This document shows, one piece after another, positions 17,551 through 26,679 of a DNA stretch of 64,000 nucleotides (positions are counted from its first letter, which is position 1; every line of letters starts with the position of its first letter). The notes under the pieces are model-generated. The model was given only the letters and a program-made list of their open reading frames with translations. It was not told the DNA's origin and searched no databases. The position numbers and the translations under genes are program-made. Origin of the DNA: an uncultured Oscillospiraceae bacterium (lineage in GTDB: Bacteria > Bacillota > Clostridia > Oscillospirales > Oscillospiraceae); contig CAJUEU010000002.1 of assembly GCA_910585735.1 (NCBI GenBank), positions 35,822 to 99,821 of the forward strand, given 5' to 3'.

Positions 17551-18744
17551 TTATTTTTTTACCAGTTCAGCAGTATCCATGGCGATCATCAGTTCCTCAT
17601 TGGTGGGGATCAGGAGGACCTTAACCTTGGAATCGGGCGCTGAGATAACAGCCTCTTTTCCGCGGACATTGTTAGCATCCTCGTCCATCTTGATCCCCAT
17701 ATACTCCAGGCCGGAAGCAATCGCCATCCGGGCCGAGGGATCATTCTCACCCACGCCGGCAGTGAAGACTACCGCATCTACACCGCCCAGTGCGGCGGCA
17801 TAGGAGCCAATAAACTTCTTCACACTGTAATAGAACACATCCAAAGCGAGCTGCGCCCGGTGGTTGCCTTGCTCAGCGGCGGCACCAATATCCCGGAAGT
17901 CAGAGGACACCCCCGAAATACCCAACACGCCGGACTTTTTGTTGAGAATATTGAGCATCTCTTTGATGTCATAGCCATACCGCCCCATTAGATACTCCAG
18001 AATCGTAGCGTCGATGTCGCCGGAACGGGTGCCCATAGGGAAGCCGGCCAGAGGGCCAAGACCCATGGTAGTATCCACGCACTTACCGCCCTTGACCGCG
18101 GCCAAGGAGGAACCGTTGCCCAGATGACAGGTGATGATCTTCAGGTCCTTGGCAGGCTTACCCAGCATATCAGCGGCCCGGGCAGAAACATACCGATGGG
18201 ACGTACCATGGAAGCCATAGCGGCGAACCTTGTCCTTCTCGTAGTACTCATAGGGAATCGCGTAGGTATAGGCCTTCTCAGGCATTGTCATGTGAAAAGC
18301 GGTATCAAATACGGCTACTTGGGGCGTTCCTGCCATCACCCGCTGACAGGCCTCGATCCCCATCAGGTTTGCGGGATTATGAAGAGGTCCCAGGGGAATA
18401 CACTCCTGAATGGCGGCAATGCAAGCGTCGTCCACGATACAGCTTTCAGTAAAAGCCATGCCGCCATGAAGGACCCGGTGTCCAACCGCGTCGATCTCCT
18501 TCACGTCAGAAATCACACCATGAGCAGGGGAGACCAGGGCCTCCAGCACAGCCTCAATGGCCTCGCCGTGGGTGGGCATGGAAATATCGGCCTTATAGTC
18601 ATCCCGCTCAGGGACCTTGTGCGTCAGGCGGCCATCAATACCGATACGCTCACACAAACCCTTCGCCAAAACATCATGCGTTTGTGAATCCATAAGCTGA
18701 TACTTTAGGGACGAGCTTCCAGCGTTGATAACAAGGATCTTCAT
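17551..18744 (-). CDS. ackA: Acetate kinase
   Basis: Makes ATP from acetyl phosphate as the last step of acetate fermentation. The product is 397 aa. It opens with the family signature [22 protein letters not shown] [24 protein letters not shown] and FTAGVGEND are the phosphate- and nucleotide-binding blocks. The ribosome binding site AAGGAGAG is clear. No phosphotransacetylase gene lies in the window. It is divergent from tmcAL, an enzyme that consumes acetate. Confidence 0.97.
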   Translation of the reverse strand: MKILVINAGSSSLKYQLMDSQTHDVLAKGLCERIGIDGRLTHKVPERDDYKADISMPTHGEAIEAVLEALVSPAHGVISDVKEIDAVGHRVLHGGMAFTESCIVDDACIAAIQECIPLGPLHNPANLMGIEACQRVMAGTPQVAVFDTAFHMTMPEKAYTYAIPYEYYEKDKVRRYGFHGTSHRYVSARAADMLGKPAKDLKIITCHLGNGSSLAAVKGGKCVDTTMGLGPLAGFPMGTRSGDIDATILEYLMGRYGYDIKEMLNILNKKSGVLGISGVSSDFRDIGAAAEQGNHRAQLALDVFYYSVKKFIGSYAAALGGVDAVVFTAGVGENDPSARMAIASGLEYMGIKMDEDANNVRGKEAVISAPDSKVKVLLIPTNEELMIAMDTAELVKK

Positions 18745-18910
18745 AGTGTTCTCTCCTTACAAAATAGAATGTGTAGCTTGTCTTTTTCAAGGGATTATGA
18801 TACAGTTATCTGGAGCATAGGTGGAACATTTCATCTGTTCTATTGTAGTCTATTTTTGGCAAAAGGACAACTCCTTTCTTGAAAAAATGTCAAATTTTTT
18901 GGAGGGACAT

Positions 18911-20089
18911 ATGAAGGCTGTTGGTATTATCGCGGAATACAACCCATTTCATACCGGCCACGCCTACCATATTGCCGCCACACGACAGCAAGTGGGAGAG
19001 AGCAAAGGAATCATTTGCGTTATGTCGGGGAACTGGGTCCAGCGGGGAGAATGTGCTGTTACCGACAAATGGACCAGGACTTCCATGGCCTTGCGTGGAG
19101 GCGCCGACCTGGTGCTGGAGCTTCCCTTGCCTTGGGCAATCTCCTCTGCGGAACGCTTTGCCCAGGGGGGCGTAGCTACTTTGAAGGCCACCGGCGTGGT
19201 CGATACCATTTCCTTCGGCAGTGAAAGCGGCAAAGCGGAGGAGCTTTGTAAAATCGCCCAGGTCTTTGAGACCCCCTCATTTGAAAACACGTTGAAAGAA
19301 AAACTCGGCAAGGGCATTTCATTTGCGGCGGCAAGACAGGAAGCTGTGCTCAAATTGGCAGGAAGCATGGGCAAGCTCCTTCTTGGCCCCAACGATAATT
19401 TAGGGGTGGAATACATTCGTGCGGCAGGGAAGGAGCTTGCGGCGATCGCGATTCCAAGGCAGGGAACGGCCCACGACAGCGCCTGCCCAACGGAAGGCTT
19501 TGCCTCGGCCTCCCATCTGCGCAGGCTGGCCCGGGAGCAAAGATGGGAAGCGATGTCTTCCTGGGTAGAGCAAGAGGATCTGAGGAGCCTAAAGGACGCC
19601 GGAGTCTCCGACATGTCTTATGTAGAGCGGGCGATGTTGGCGCGGCTCAGGCAAATGGATGAGCAGGATTTCGCGGCTCTACCTGACAGTGGTTCCGCCG
19701 AGGGACTTCCAACGCGGCTAATGCGGGCGGCAAAGACAGCTGGAAGCCTGGAGGAATTCTATACGCAGGCAAAGACAAAACGCTATGCGCATTCTCGTAT
19801 TCGGCGCTTAGCCTTGTGGGCGTTTTTGAATATGACGGAGACCGACCGTCCCCAGAAGCCGTCCTATCTCCGGGTTCTGGGATTTAATGCACGGGGGCGG
19901 GAGCTTTTGAAGGAATTGAAAACGGCAGCGGCCTTGCCTGTTTTGACCAAGCCTGCACATATCAAAGAACTGCCGGCCGAGGCGCGGCAGCTTTTCGCCT
20001 TGGAGTGCCGGGCCACAGATTTGTTTGGGCTTTGTTTTGAAGCGTCGAAGCCTGCGGGGCTGGAGCTTATCACCACACCGATTTTCTAG
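18911..20089 (+). CDS. tmcAL: tRNA(Met) cytidine acetate ligase TmcAL (YlbM)
   Basis: Forms N4-acetylcytidine at the wobble base of elongator tRNA-Met using acetate and ATP. The N-terminal nucleotidyltransferase fold shows IIAEYNPFHTGHAYHI with its HxGH-like FHTGH, followed by CVMSGNWVQRGE, LELPLPWAISSAE and a LGVEYIRA block. The start is ATG 18911 with GGAGGG seven bases upstream, giving 392 aa; the longer frame upstream has no binding site. It sits divergently beside ackA. The gene downstream begins within its last bases. Confidence 0.94.
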   Translation: MKAVGIIAEYNPFHTGHAYHIAATRQQVGESKGIICVMSGNWVQRGECAVTDKWTRTSMALRGGADLVLELPLPWAISSAERFAQGGVATLKATGVVDTISFGSESGKAEELCKIAQVFETPSFENTLKEKLGKGISFAAARQEAVLKLAGSMGKLLLGPNDNLGVEYIRAAGKELAAIAIPRQGTAHDSACPTEGFASASHLRRLAREQRWEAMSSWVEQEDLRSLKDAGVSDMSYVERAMLARLRQMDEQDFAALPDSGSAEGLPTRLMRAAKTAGSLEEFYTQAKTKRYAHSRIRRLALWAFLNMTETDRPQKPSYLRVLGFNARGRELLKELKTAAALPVLTKPAHIKELPAEARQLFALECRATDLFGLCFEASKPAGLELITTPIF

Positions 20090-20106
20090 TGAGGAGGGGA
20101 CACTGT

Positions 20107-20895
20107 TTGCAATACATGCATTTTAATTCTTCCTGTTCTTTCTGCGGCGTCGCCAATCTGTTGGAGCTGCAAGGCCGAGAAGTGACTGATGAAGCGCTTT
20201 TTCAGGCCATGCGGGCGGATATTCTTTTGCACTATGAGGAAAAAGATGGCCATTGGCAAATCGGAGCGATGCTTCAAAGTGGATGTTGGTTTGATTTGGC
20301 CCTCATTCCCATGGGGTTTCATTTGGAGGAGTATACCGCAAAGCAGGAAGAGATCGCATATACGCTGCCTCCTCCATTTATGGTAGGACTAAAAATGAGG
20401 GAAGGAAAAGGACGGCACGCTCATGTTCTGACCGAAAGGGATGGGGATAGAATGATTTTTCTCAACCCACACAGAAAGAACGATGGCGAAGAGGATCTTG
20501 TTGTGATGACCCAGGAGGAATGTATCTGTCGGCTGATGCCCTTTTCAACGGTTGGGAGATTGGCTTCCTGCACACCGAAAGAAACTGATTTTGAGCCTCT
20601 GATGGCGCAGTCAAAGAAAAATTGGATGCAATACCAGAGAGAATGGATAGCCTTTACTGCCCAGCCCCATGTGCGTGAGGAGCTTCTAACCCTGAGAGAT
20701 TCCTTTTTCCGTGCCCTATTATTGGATGCGCTGGAAGGCGCCCGAATCTGCGGTCACAGGGAGCAGGAGCAGCGTCTTGAGCTGCTGCAATGCCAATTTA
20801 TGAACAGCTTAAAACAAGAAGGCCCTATTTTGCTTTCAAAAATCTTGGACAATGAAGCTGTTCAGGAGGCTTTCAAATTTTATATTGCTTCTTAA
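20107..20895 (+). CDS. C39-like cysteine-peptidase-fold protein
   Basis: A 262-aa soluble protein. CGVANLLELQGREV at residues ~13-26 matches the nucleophile helix of peptidase C39 (CGxAxLxxxxxxxG). GRHAHVLTERDGDRMIFLNP near residue 115 supplies a His and an Asn in place of the usual His-Asp pair. The C-terminal ~100 residues are helical and unrecognised. The start is a TTG at 20107, six bases after AGGAGGGG; the frame is also open from a GTG overlapping the tmcAL stop, but that sits on the binding site. The fold assignment is moderate; no ABC transporter or peptide precursor adjoins it, so the substrate is unknown. Confidence 0.6.
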   Translation: MQYMHFNSSCSFCGVANLLELQGREVTDEALFQAMRADILLHYEEKDGHWQIGAMLQSGCWFDLALIPMGFHLEEYTAKQEEIAYTLPPPFMVGLKMREGKGRHAHVLTERDGDRMIFLNPHRKNDGEEDLVVMTQEECICRLMPFSTVGRLASCTPKETDFEPLMAQSKKNWMQYQREWIAFTAQPHVREELLTLRDSFFRALLLDALEGARICGHREQEQRLELLQCQFMNSLKQEGPILLSKILDNEAVQEAFKFYIAS

Positions 20896-20954
20896 GCTGT
20901 GTTCACCAAAAGCATGGCATTTCCCTTTTCTATCAAAAAATCAACAAGTGGGGA

Positions 20955-20983
20955 TTGAAAATAGAACCGTTTTTTGGTACAAT
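20955..20983 (+). promoter_or_regulatory. Sigma-A-type promoter of the C_GCAxxG/sulfite reductase gene
   Basis: TTGAAA (20955-20960), a 17-base spacer and TACAAT (20978-20983), 36 bases before the GTG start. Confidence 0.72.
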
Positions 20984-21018
20984 GATAAAAATGTTAACTT
21001 TTGAGAGGAGGGATTTTG

Positions 21019-22380
21019 GTGTTGAAGGAAAAAGCGGCACATTACTACGGAGACTTGGGTAAAAATTGCGCCGAAGGGATTCTGCTGGCGGCAAACGAGG
21101 TCTATCATTTGGGATTAACAGATGGGGAGATCCAGCTTTTTTCCGGCTTTGGCCGTGGAATGGGCTGTGGAAGTACCTGCGGCGCACTTTCCGGGGCGAT
21201 CGGTGTGCTGAGCCGGATGTATCACCACAAAAGCCCAGATGAATTTCGAACGCTATGCGCGGACTTTGTTTCCTTGTTTCAGAAAACCTTGGCTTGCAAT
21301 ACTATCGACTGCGCTCCGATTGCCGCAAAATATAAAACAGACGGGGCCCGGTGTGTGGCTGCGGTAGTGCTTGCCGCGCAGGCACTGGAGGAATATATCG
21401 ATAAGCTGGAGGGGAAGGGGCAAAAGCCTCAGGCCGAAGGCTGTACGCTGCGCCCAGAGGACATCAAGCGTGTGAAAGGGCTGGGCTTTTTACATCATAA
21501 GGGCACCAACAAATTTAATGGCCGCATTATCACCCGCAACGGCAGGATCACCACCGGGGAGGCCGAGGCCATCAACCGGGCTGCCAAGCTCTACGGTGAC
21601 GGGTATATGATGTTTACGACCCGCCTTACTGTGGAGGTTTCAGGCATTGACTATAAGGACATTGAGGCTTTTCAGGCTGAGGTAGGGAAGGCGGGGCTTA
21701 AGACCGGCGGCACCGGTAGCAAGGTTCGGCCTGTGGTCGCCTGTAAAGGAACCACCTGTCAGTATGGTCTTTATGATACATACGCTCTCAGCGAAAAAAT
21801 CCACCAACGTTTTTTTGAGGGCTATCAGGATGTGGCCCTGCCCCATAAATTTAAAATCGCATTGGGAGGATGTCCCAATAACTGCGTAAAGCCTAATCTG
21901 AACGATTTGGGTATTATTGGCGCCAGAGTGCCCGGCTACACCCCGAAGTTGTGCAAGGGCTGCCAAAAATGCCAACTGGAGGCTGCTTGTCCTGTTCATG
22001 CGGCCAAGCTGGTAGAAGGCAGACTGACGATCGACCCAACAATGTGTAACGACTGCGGACGTTGTATCTCTAAATGCCCTTTCCACTGTAACGATGAAAG
22101 TACATACGGTTGGAAGGTCTACATCGGTGGACGGTGGGGTAAGCGAGTCGCTCACGGCCGGATGCTGGAAAAGGTGTTTACCAGCGAGCAGGAGCTATTG
22201 GACACGGTGGAGAAGGCCATCCTGCTTTTCCGCTCTGAGGGGATCTCCGGGGAACGGTTTGCGGATACCATTGAACGGATCGGTTTTGGGCGGGCTCAGT
22301 CTCTGTTGTTTGGCAACACGCTTTTGGAGCAAAAAAATGAGATTTTGGGGCTGAATGTAGTTGGGGGCGCAAGCTGCTGA
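21019..22380 (+). CDS. C_GCAxxG_C_C domain fused to siroheme/4Fe-4S nitrite-sulfite reductase domain
   Basis: A 453-aa fusion. Residues ~1-130 form a C_GCAxxG_C_C domain (NCAEGILLAANE, GCGSTCGALSGA, CNTIDC). Residues ~150-300 form a sulfite/nitrite reductase 4Fe-4S half: ACKGTTCQYG near 244 and GGCPNNCVKP near 284, the coupled-cluster cysteines. Two 4Fe-4S ferredoxin motifs follow, CKGCQKC near 313 and CNDCGRC near 344. The GTG at 21019 is preferred over upstream TTGs because AGGAGGG sits six bases before it. It is presumably cytoplasmic and electron-accepting; the substrate (sulfite, nitrite or another oxyanion) is not determined. A strong terminator follows. Confidence 0.87.
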   Translation: MLKEKAAHYYGDLGKNCAEGILLAANEVYHLGLTDGEIQLFSGFGRGMGCGSTCGALSGAIGVLSRMYHHKSPDEFRTLCADFVSLFQKTLACNTIDCAPIAAKYKTDGARCVAAVVLAAQALEEYIDKLEGKGQKPQAEGCTLRPEDIKRVKGLGFLHHKGTNKFNGRIITRNGRITTGEAEAINRAAKLYGDGYMMFTTRLTVEVSGIDYKDIEAFQAEVGKAGLKTGGTGSKVRPVVACKGTTCQYGLYDTYALSEKIHQRFFEGYQDVALPHKFKIALGGCPNNCVKPNLNDLGIIGARVPGYTPKLCKGCQKCQLEAACPVHAAKLVEGRLTIDPTMCNDCGRCISKCPFHCNDESTYGWKVYIGGRWGKRVAHGRMLEKVFTSEQELLDTVEKAILLFRSEGISGERFADTIERIGFGRAQSLLFGNTLLEQKNEILGLNVVGGASC

Positions 22381-22439
22381 TTCTGCATTATATGCTTTTT
22401 GTATTGCGTGACAGTTCGAAAATGTTGGCCTCATCAATT

Positions 22440-22477
22440 AAAATGGCCGGGGCAGGGCTTCGCCCCGGCCATTTTTC
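22440..22477 (+). terminator. Intrinsic terminator after the sulfite reductase fusion
   Basis: A 14-bp stem (AAAATGGCCGGGGC with GCCCCGGCCATTTT) followed by TTC. It ends only ~19 bases before the ABC substrate-binding gene, leaving no room for a separate promoter after it, so read-through or attenuation may feed the transporter. Confidence 0.88.
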
Positions 22478-22495
22478 TATAAGAGGATAGAAAGT

Positions 22496-23458
22496 ATGAA
22501 AAAAAGACTTCTTTTTTTGATTCTGACCATTTCGTTTTTACTCCCCTCCTGCGGCTCTTCCGGGGAAGATCAACCTTCTCAATCCCCACAGCAGTCCTTC
22601 GGTGAAGAGCGAATTGAATTTACTGACGCCCTTGGTCAGGCGTTCTCTTTGCCCAGGCCGAAGCGAGTTGTGGCCATCATTGGAAGCTTTGCGGATATTT
22701 GGTGTTTGGCGGGGGGAGAAGATATTCTGGTCGGCACCGCCAATGACGCTTGGGAATCCTTTGGTTTGGAGCTTGGGAATCATGTGACCAATCTGGGCTC
22801 AGCCATGAAGCCCAGCCTGGAGCTGATTTTAGCGGCTCAGCCTGATCTGGTGATCGCCAGCTCTATTTCACCGTCAAACATAGAAATGAAAGAAGTGTTT
22901 GAGCAGGCCAAAATTCCCGCGGCTTATTTTGATGTAGCCTCCTTCGAAGACTATTTGGACCTTCTGGAGCTCTGTACTCGCCTTATTGGAAAGCCAGAAA
23001 ATTTCAAAATCTACGGAACCGATATACAGGCCCGGGTGGAGGCCGCGATTTCCCTTCAGGATGAAAGCCATCCAACCGTTTTGAGCCTTCAGGTGTCAGG
23101 AAGCAGCTGCAAAGTTAAGAATAGTCAGGATAATATTTTGGGAGAAATGTTGAAAACATTGGGATGCTCCAACATTGCCGACCGGGATGGCGCTCTTTTA
23201 GAGGATTTAAGCCTTGAGTCCATTATGGCCGCAGACCCAGATTATATCTTCGCTGTGTTTCACGGTACAGATCTCGCCGCGGCTCATAAAAATTTGGAGG
23301 AGACCCTGTTGTCCAACCCGGCTTGGGGCAGTCTGAGAGCCGTTGAAGAAGGTCATTTTTTTATGTTGGACAGACGGCACTACAATTTGAAACCAAATGC
23401 CCTTTGGGGAGACGCTTATGAAAATCTTTCAAAAATCCTGTATGGGTCCAGGAAGTAA
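22496..23458 (+). CDS. ABC transporter substrate-binding lipoprotein (iron-chelate/heme/cobalamin type)
   Basis: A 320-aa class III binding protein. It has an N-terminal lipoprotein signal with lipobox LPSC (Cys19), then PKRVVAIIGSFADIWCLAG and AAQPDLVIASS typical of the FecB/BtuF fold. It should capture a metal chelate outside the cell and hand it to the permease that follows. The downstream permease starts 41 bases inside its 3' end, indicating coupling. No cobalamin riboswitch was seen in the 115 bases upstream; heme, siderophore and corrinoid remain possible. Confidence 0.88.
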   Translation: MKKRLLFLILTISFLLPSCGSSGEDQPSQSPQQSFGEERIEFTDALGQAFSLPRPKRVVAIIGSFADIWCLAGGEDILVGTANDAWESFGLELGNHVTNLGSAMKPSLELILAAQPDLVIASSISPSNIEMKEVFEQAKIPAAYFDVASFEDYLDLLELCTRLIGKPENFKIYGTDIQARVEAAISLQDESHPTVLSLQVSGSSCKVKNSQDNILGEMLKTLGCSNIADRDGALLEDLSLESIMAADPDYIFAVFHGTDLAAAHKNLEETLLSNPAWGSLRAVEEGHFFMLDRRHYNLKPNALWGDAYENLSKILYGSRK

Positions 23459-24443
23459 GAAATATTTTTTAGAAACAGTCGTAAGCCTGGTAGTGTTGAC
23501 GTCCGCCGCCAGCCTGGCCAGTCTTACTTTTGGGGCAGTAGACATTCCAATACAGGAGGTCATTTCAGTCCTGTTTGGGCATGGGGAAGAACTTCAACGC
23601 CAAATCATTTTCCTCGCCCGGCTCCCCAGACTGTTCGGTTGTCTTTTGGCTGGCACCGCCTTAGCCACATCGGGTGTTATTATCCAGGGAGTTTTGAGCA
23701 ATCCCTTGGCCGCCCCCAACATTATAGGCGTCAATGCCGGAGCTGGGCTGGCAGTAGCTCTGTGCAGCACTTTTGTGCCTGCCCTGGGGCTCGCGATCCC
23801 TTTGGCCGCCTTTTGTGGGGCCATGCTCGGTACGCTTCTTGTTCTGCTGATCTCTGAACGGGCCGGGGCCTCCCGGATAACACTGATTCTGGCAGGGGTG
23901 GCCATGTCCAGTATTTTCAGCGCAGGAATTGACGCCGTACTTACCTTTTTCCCTGACGCCTTGAATGGTTATTCGGACTTTCGCATCGGCGGAGTAAAAA
24001 ATCTGTCTATGAGCCGACTCGCTCCCGCCTTCTGGATTATTTTGTTCACTCTTCTGGTGGCGCTTAGCCTTTCCAATGAATTGGACCTGCTTATGCTGGG
24101 AGGAGAAAGTGCTCAGAGCCTTGGGCTGCCAGCCAAACAAATGCGGCTTCTCCTGTTGGCCGTTGCGGCCGCATTGGCAGGCGCGGCAGTCAGTATTGTG
24201 GGGCTTCTCGGTTTTGTTGGACTTTTGGTACCTCACATCATGCGGCGATTGGTAGGGGAGGAGAGCTTTCCCTTGCTGTTATCCTCCGCTTTGGGAGGCG
24301 CGGCGCTTCTCACCATCTGTGACCTTGTATCTCGTCTGCTCTTCGCCCCATTTGAGCTCCCTCTCGGCATCGTCTTATCTTTGATGGGGGGACCGTTTTT
24401 CCTTTGGCTCCTGTTTCGGCAAAAAAGGAGGCCCCACCTATGA
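23418..24443 (+). CDS. FecCD-family ABC transporter permease
   Basis: A 341-aa permease with about ten hydrophobic helices. FecCD signatures include LPRLFGCLLAGTALATSGVIIQ, NPLAAPNIIGVNAGAG and GLLGFVGLLVPHIMR, the last being the coupling helix that contacts the ATPase. The start is ATG 23418 with GGGGAG upstream, overlapping the end of the binding-protein gene. It ends in ATGA shared with the ATPase gene. Function is uptake of an iron chelate, heme or corrinoid. Confidence 0.9.
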   Translation: MKIFQKSCMGPGSKKYFLETVVSLVVLTSAASLASLTFGAVDIPIQEVISVLFGHGEELQRQIIFLARLPRLFGCLLAGTALATSGVIIQGVLSNPLAAPNIIGVNAGAGLAVALCSTFVPALGLAIPLAAFCGAMLGTLLVLLISERAGASRITLILAGVAMSSIFSAGIDAVLTFFPDALNGYSDFRIGGVKNLSMSRLAPAFWIILFTLLVALSLSNELDLLMLGGESAQSLGLPAKQMRLLLLAVAAALAGAAVSIVGLLGFVGLLVPHIMRRLVGEESFPLLLSSALGGAALLTICDLVSRLLFAPFELPLGIVLSLMGGPFFLWLLFRQKRRPHL

Positions 24444-25195
24444 TCCAAATCAAGAATCTGTGCGTTGGTTACCCCGGATGGCCGGTGCTGAAGCATGCTA
24501 CTCTGGAGCTCACGCCTGGGAAAGTGGTAGCTATCCTTGGTCCCAACGGCAGTGGAAAAAGCACTATGCTGAAGGCAATTGCCGGTATCCTTCCCAAAAC
24601 CTCTGGCGATATCCTGCTGGACGCACAGCCTCTGGAGCGTTTTTCCCCACGGGAAATCGCAAAAAAAGTAGCTTACTTACCGCAGTCCAGAGTGGTTCCG
24701 AATATTTCAGCCCGCAGGATGGTGCTCCACGGGCGTTTCCCTTATTTGGCCTATCCCAGACATTACGGAAAAAGAGACTGGGACATGGTCGAAACCGCTT
24801 TGAGTAGGGTCGGGGCAGAGGATTTGGCGGAGCGGGCCTTGCCTACCCTTTCCGGCGGGCAGCGTCAAAAAATCTACCTCGCAATGGCTTTGGCGCAGGA
24901 TACACAGACAATTTTGATGGATGAGCCGACCACTTATCTGGATATGAACTGTCAGTTGGAAGTAATGGCTTTGGTCAGTCATCTGGCCAAAGAAGGGAAG
25001 ACCATGATCCTGGTACTCCATGACCTATGTATGGCTCTTCAGCATGCCGACCAAATCATATTGCTCCAGGATGGTAAGGTCATGTACTGCGGAACTCCCG
25101 AGGAGTTGTATCAAAACCATTCCATCGAGGATGTGATGAAAGTCAGGATCGGGCGTATCTCTACAACCTTGGGTTGGCGGTACTTTTATCTTTAA
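24440..25195 (+). CDS. ABC transporter ATP-binding protein (FecE/BtuD type)
   Basis: A 251-aa ATPase: Walker A GPNGSGKST near residue 34, signature LSGGQRQ near 135, Walker B TILMDEPTTYLD, and the switch His in LVLHDL. The ATG at 24440 overlaps the permease stop by four bases and has AAAGGAGG upstream. It completes a one-of-each uptake operon with the two genes before it, and a terminator follows directly. Confidence 0.94.
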   Translation: MIQIKNLCVGYPGWPVLKHATLELTPGKVVAILGPNGSGKSTMLKAIAGILPKTSGDILLDAQPLERFSPREIAKKVAYLPQSRVVPNISARRMVLHGRFPYLAYPRHYGKRDWDMVETALSRVGAEDLAERALPTLSGGQRQKIYLAMALAQDTQTILMDEPTTYLDMNCQLEVMALVSHLAKEGKTMILVLHDLCMALQHADQIILLQDGKVMYCGTPEELYQNHSIEDVMKVRIGRISTTLGWRYFYL

Positions 25196-25196
25196 T

Positions 25197-25241
25197 AAAA
25201 GGCCACCGGGGTACATATACCCCCGGAGACCTTTTGGATTT
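25197..25241 (+). terminator. Terminator after the ABC operon
   Basis: An imperfect stem from AAAAGG (25197-25202) to CCTTTT (25230-25235) with an ACCGGGGTA/TACCCCCGG core, followed by T-rich sequence. Confidence 0.75.
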
Positions 25242-25294
25242 CTTTTCTAAACCATGTTGCCCTTAATGGTCTTGTTTGGTCAAGCGGGAAAATC

Positions 25295-25323
25295 TTGACC
25301 TGTTGAGTTCCTTGAGCTAAAAT
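25295..25323 (+). promoter_or_regulatory. Sigma-A-type promoter of alr
   Basis: TTGACC (25295-25300), a 17-base spacer and TAAAAT (25318-25323), about 20 bases before the ATG. Confidence 0.78.
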
Positions 25324-25343
25324 AGAAAGCGAAGGTGGGAAGT

Positions 25344-26474
25344 ATGATGGATATTCAAAAAAGCAGGACCTGGGCAGAGATCGACCTGTCCGCTCTTGAG
25401 CATAACTACAATGCGCTTCGAACTCTGGTACCGCCTCAATGTCGCCTACTCTTTCCTGTGAAGTCCGACGCCTATGGTCATGGCGCTCTTTCCATTGCCC
25501 GTCGGCTGGAGCAACTGGGGGCCGACTACCTTGCGGTCGCCAGCCTTGAGGAGGGGATCGAGCTTCGGGAGGAGGGCATTTCCTTGCCGATTTTGGTGCT
25601 GGGCGGGACAGCACCTATCTGGACCGAAGCCTTGATCCGCTATCAACTCACACAGGGAATTTTTGATGAAAACTCCGCCTTCGCTTTTTCTGCTGCCGCC
25701 CAAAGGTTGGGGCAAAAACTAAAAGCGCATATAAAAATTGATACCGGCATGAGCCGTCTGGGTTTTCTCTGTGACGAGGAAAATATGAAAAAAACTGCGG
25801 AAACAGTGAAAAGGATATATGCTTTACATGGCATGTATTGGGAAGGTATCTTTACCCATTTTTCCTGTTCAGATATTGATGAGCATTATACCATGCTTCA
25901 ATTTACCAGATTTCTATCTCTATTGGATATTCTGAAGGAGCAAGGAATAAATTTTGAAATTCGCCATTGCGCCGCAAGCGCCGCTGTGTTAAACTATCCT
26001 TGCACTTATCTCGACATGGTTCGACTGGGATTGGCTCTATACGGACACTATCCATCTGACGAGTGCAAAAGACCAGGCCACTTAGATCTTATACCGCTGA
26101 TGACCCTGAAAACTCGTGTGGTATCCGTCAAAACCGTTCCTTCGGGTACTCCCGTCAGCTATGGCGGTACCCACATTCTTGACCGGGATTCCCGTTTGGC
26201 GATCCTGGGGATCGGATATGGCGACGGACTCCCAAGAAACTGCTCAAACCGTATGAATGTGTGGTGGAATGGGAAAGAGCTGCCCCTGTTAGGGTCAATA
26301 TGTATGGATCTTTGTATGGCAGATGCCAACTGCGCCCCTGAGCTCCAGCCGGGAGACGAGGTCGAACTGTTTGGTCCGCACATCCCGGTAGAAACCGTTG
26401 CAAGGCTGGCTGGAACCATTCAATATGAGATCCTCTGTGGGATCAATAAGCGAGTGCCCCGGCTCTATGTTTGA
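25344..26474 (+). CDS. alr: Alanine racemase
   Basis: PLP enzyme converting L- to D-alanine for peptidoglycan. The PLP lysine is in FPVKSDAYGHG near residue 38. IDTGMSRLGF and GYGDGLPRNCSN are the family blocks, and GSICMDLCM corresponds to the C-terminal substrate region. The product is 376 aa. ATG 25344 and ATG 25347 are both possible; GAAGGTGGG lies upstream. The alr-mazF gene order is the common Firmicutes arrangement, but the usual antitoxin gene between them is missing here. Confidence 0.94.
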   Translation: MMDIQKSRTWAEIDLSALEHNYNALRTLVPPQCRLLFPVKSDAYGHGALSIARRLEQLGADYLAVASLEEGIELREEGISLPILVLGGTAPIWTEALIRYQLTQGIFDENSAFAFSAAAQRLGQKLKAHIKIDTGMSRLGFLCDEENMKKTAETVKRIYALHGMYWEGIFTHFSCSDIDEHYTMLQFTRFLSLLDILKEQGINFEIRHCAASAAVLNYPCTYLDMVRLGLALYGHYPSDECKRPGHLDLIPLMTLKTRVVSVKTVPSGTPVSYGGTHILDRDSRLAILGIGYGDGLPRNCSNRMNVWWNGKELPLLGSICMDLCMADANCAPELQPGDEVELFGPHIPVETVARLAGTIQYEILCGINKRVPRLYV

Positions 26475-26558
26475 TGTACGTCAACACAAAATCCTTTCTT
26501 TCTGCGTAAAATGGCCCGGGGAGGCCATTGCCGAGGGACAATGATATTTCTTTGTCTG

Positions 26559-26586
26559 TTGGAAAATCCAGGCGGTAGAGTATAAA
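26559..26586 (+). promoter_or_regulatory. Candidate promoter upstream of mazF
   Basis: TTGGAA (26559-26564), a 16-base spacer and TATAAA (26581-26586) in the 205-base alr-mazF gap. Confidence 0.45.
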
Positions 26587-26612
26587 TTGCCCTATCCCGT
26601 GGGAAAATCATA

Positions 26613-26654
26613 GTGACCGATGTGAGAAGGTTTTCAACCGATCTCGTCGGTGAC
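26613..26654. repeat. Long hairpin between alr and mazF
   Basis: GTGACCGATGTGA pairs with TCTCGTCGGTGAC with two mismatches and a G-T pair, and the loop holds a second small stem GGTT/AACC. It has no T-run, so it is not a standard terminator. It lies after the putative promoter and before the mazF GTG, so it would be in the 5' leader. Confidence 0.6.
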
Positions 26655-26679
26655 TTTGAACCGCGGAGAGTGAGCCTTT

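Noticed and set aside
22381..22495. Cobalamin riboswitch before the ABC operon
   Set aside because: Too short and no B12-box-like sequence.
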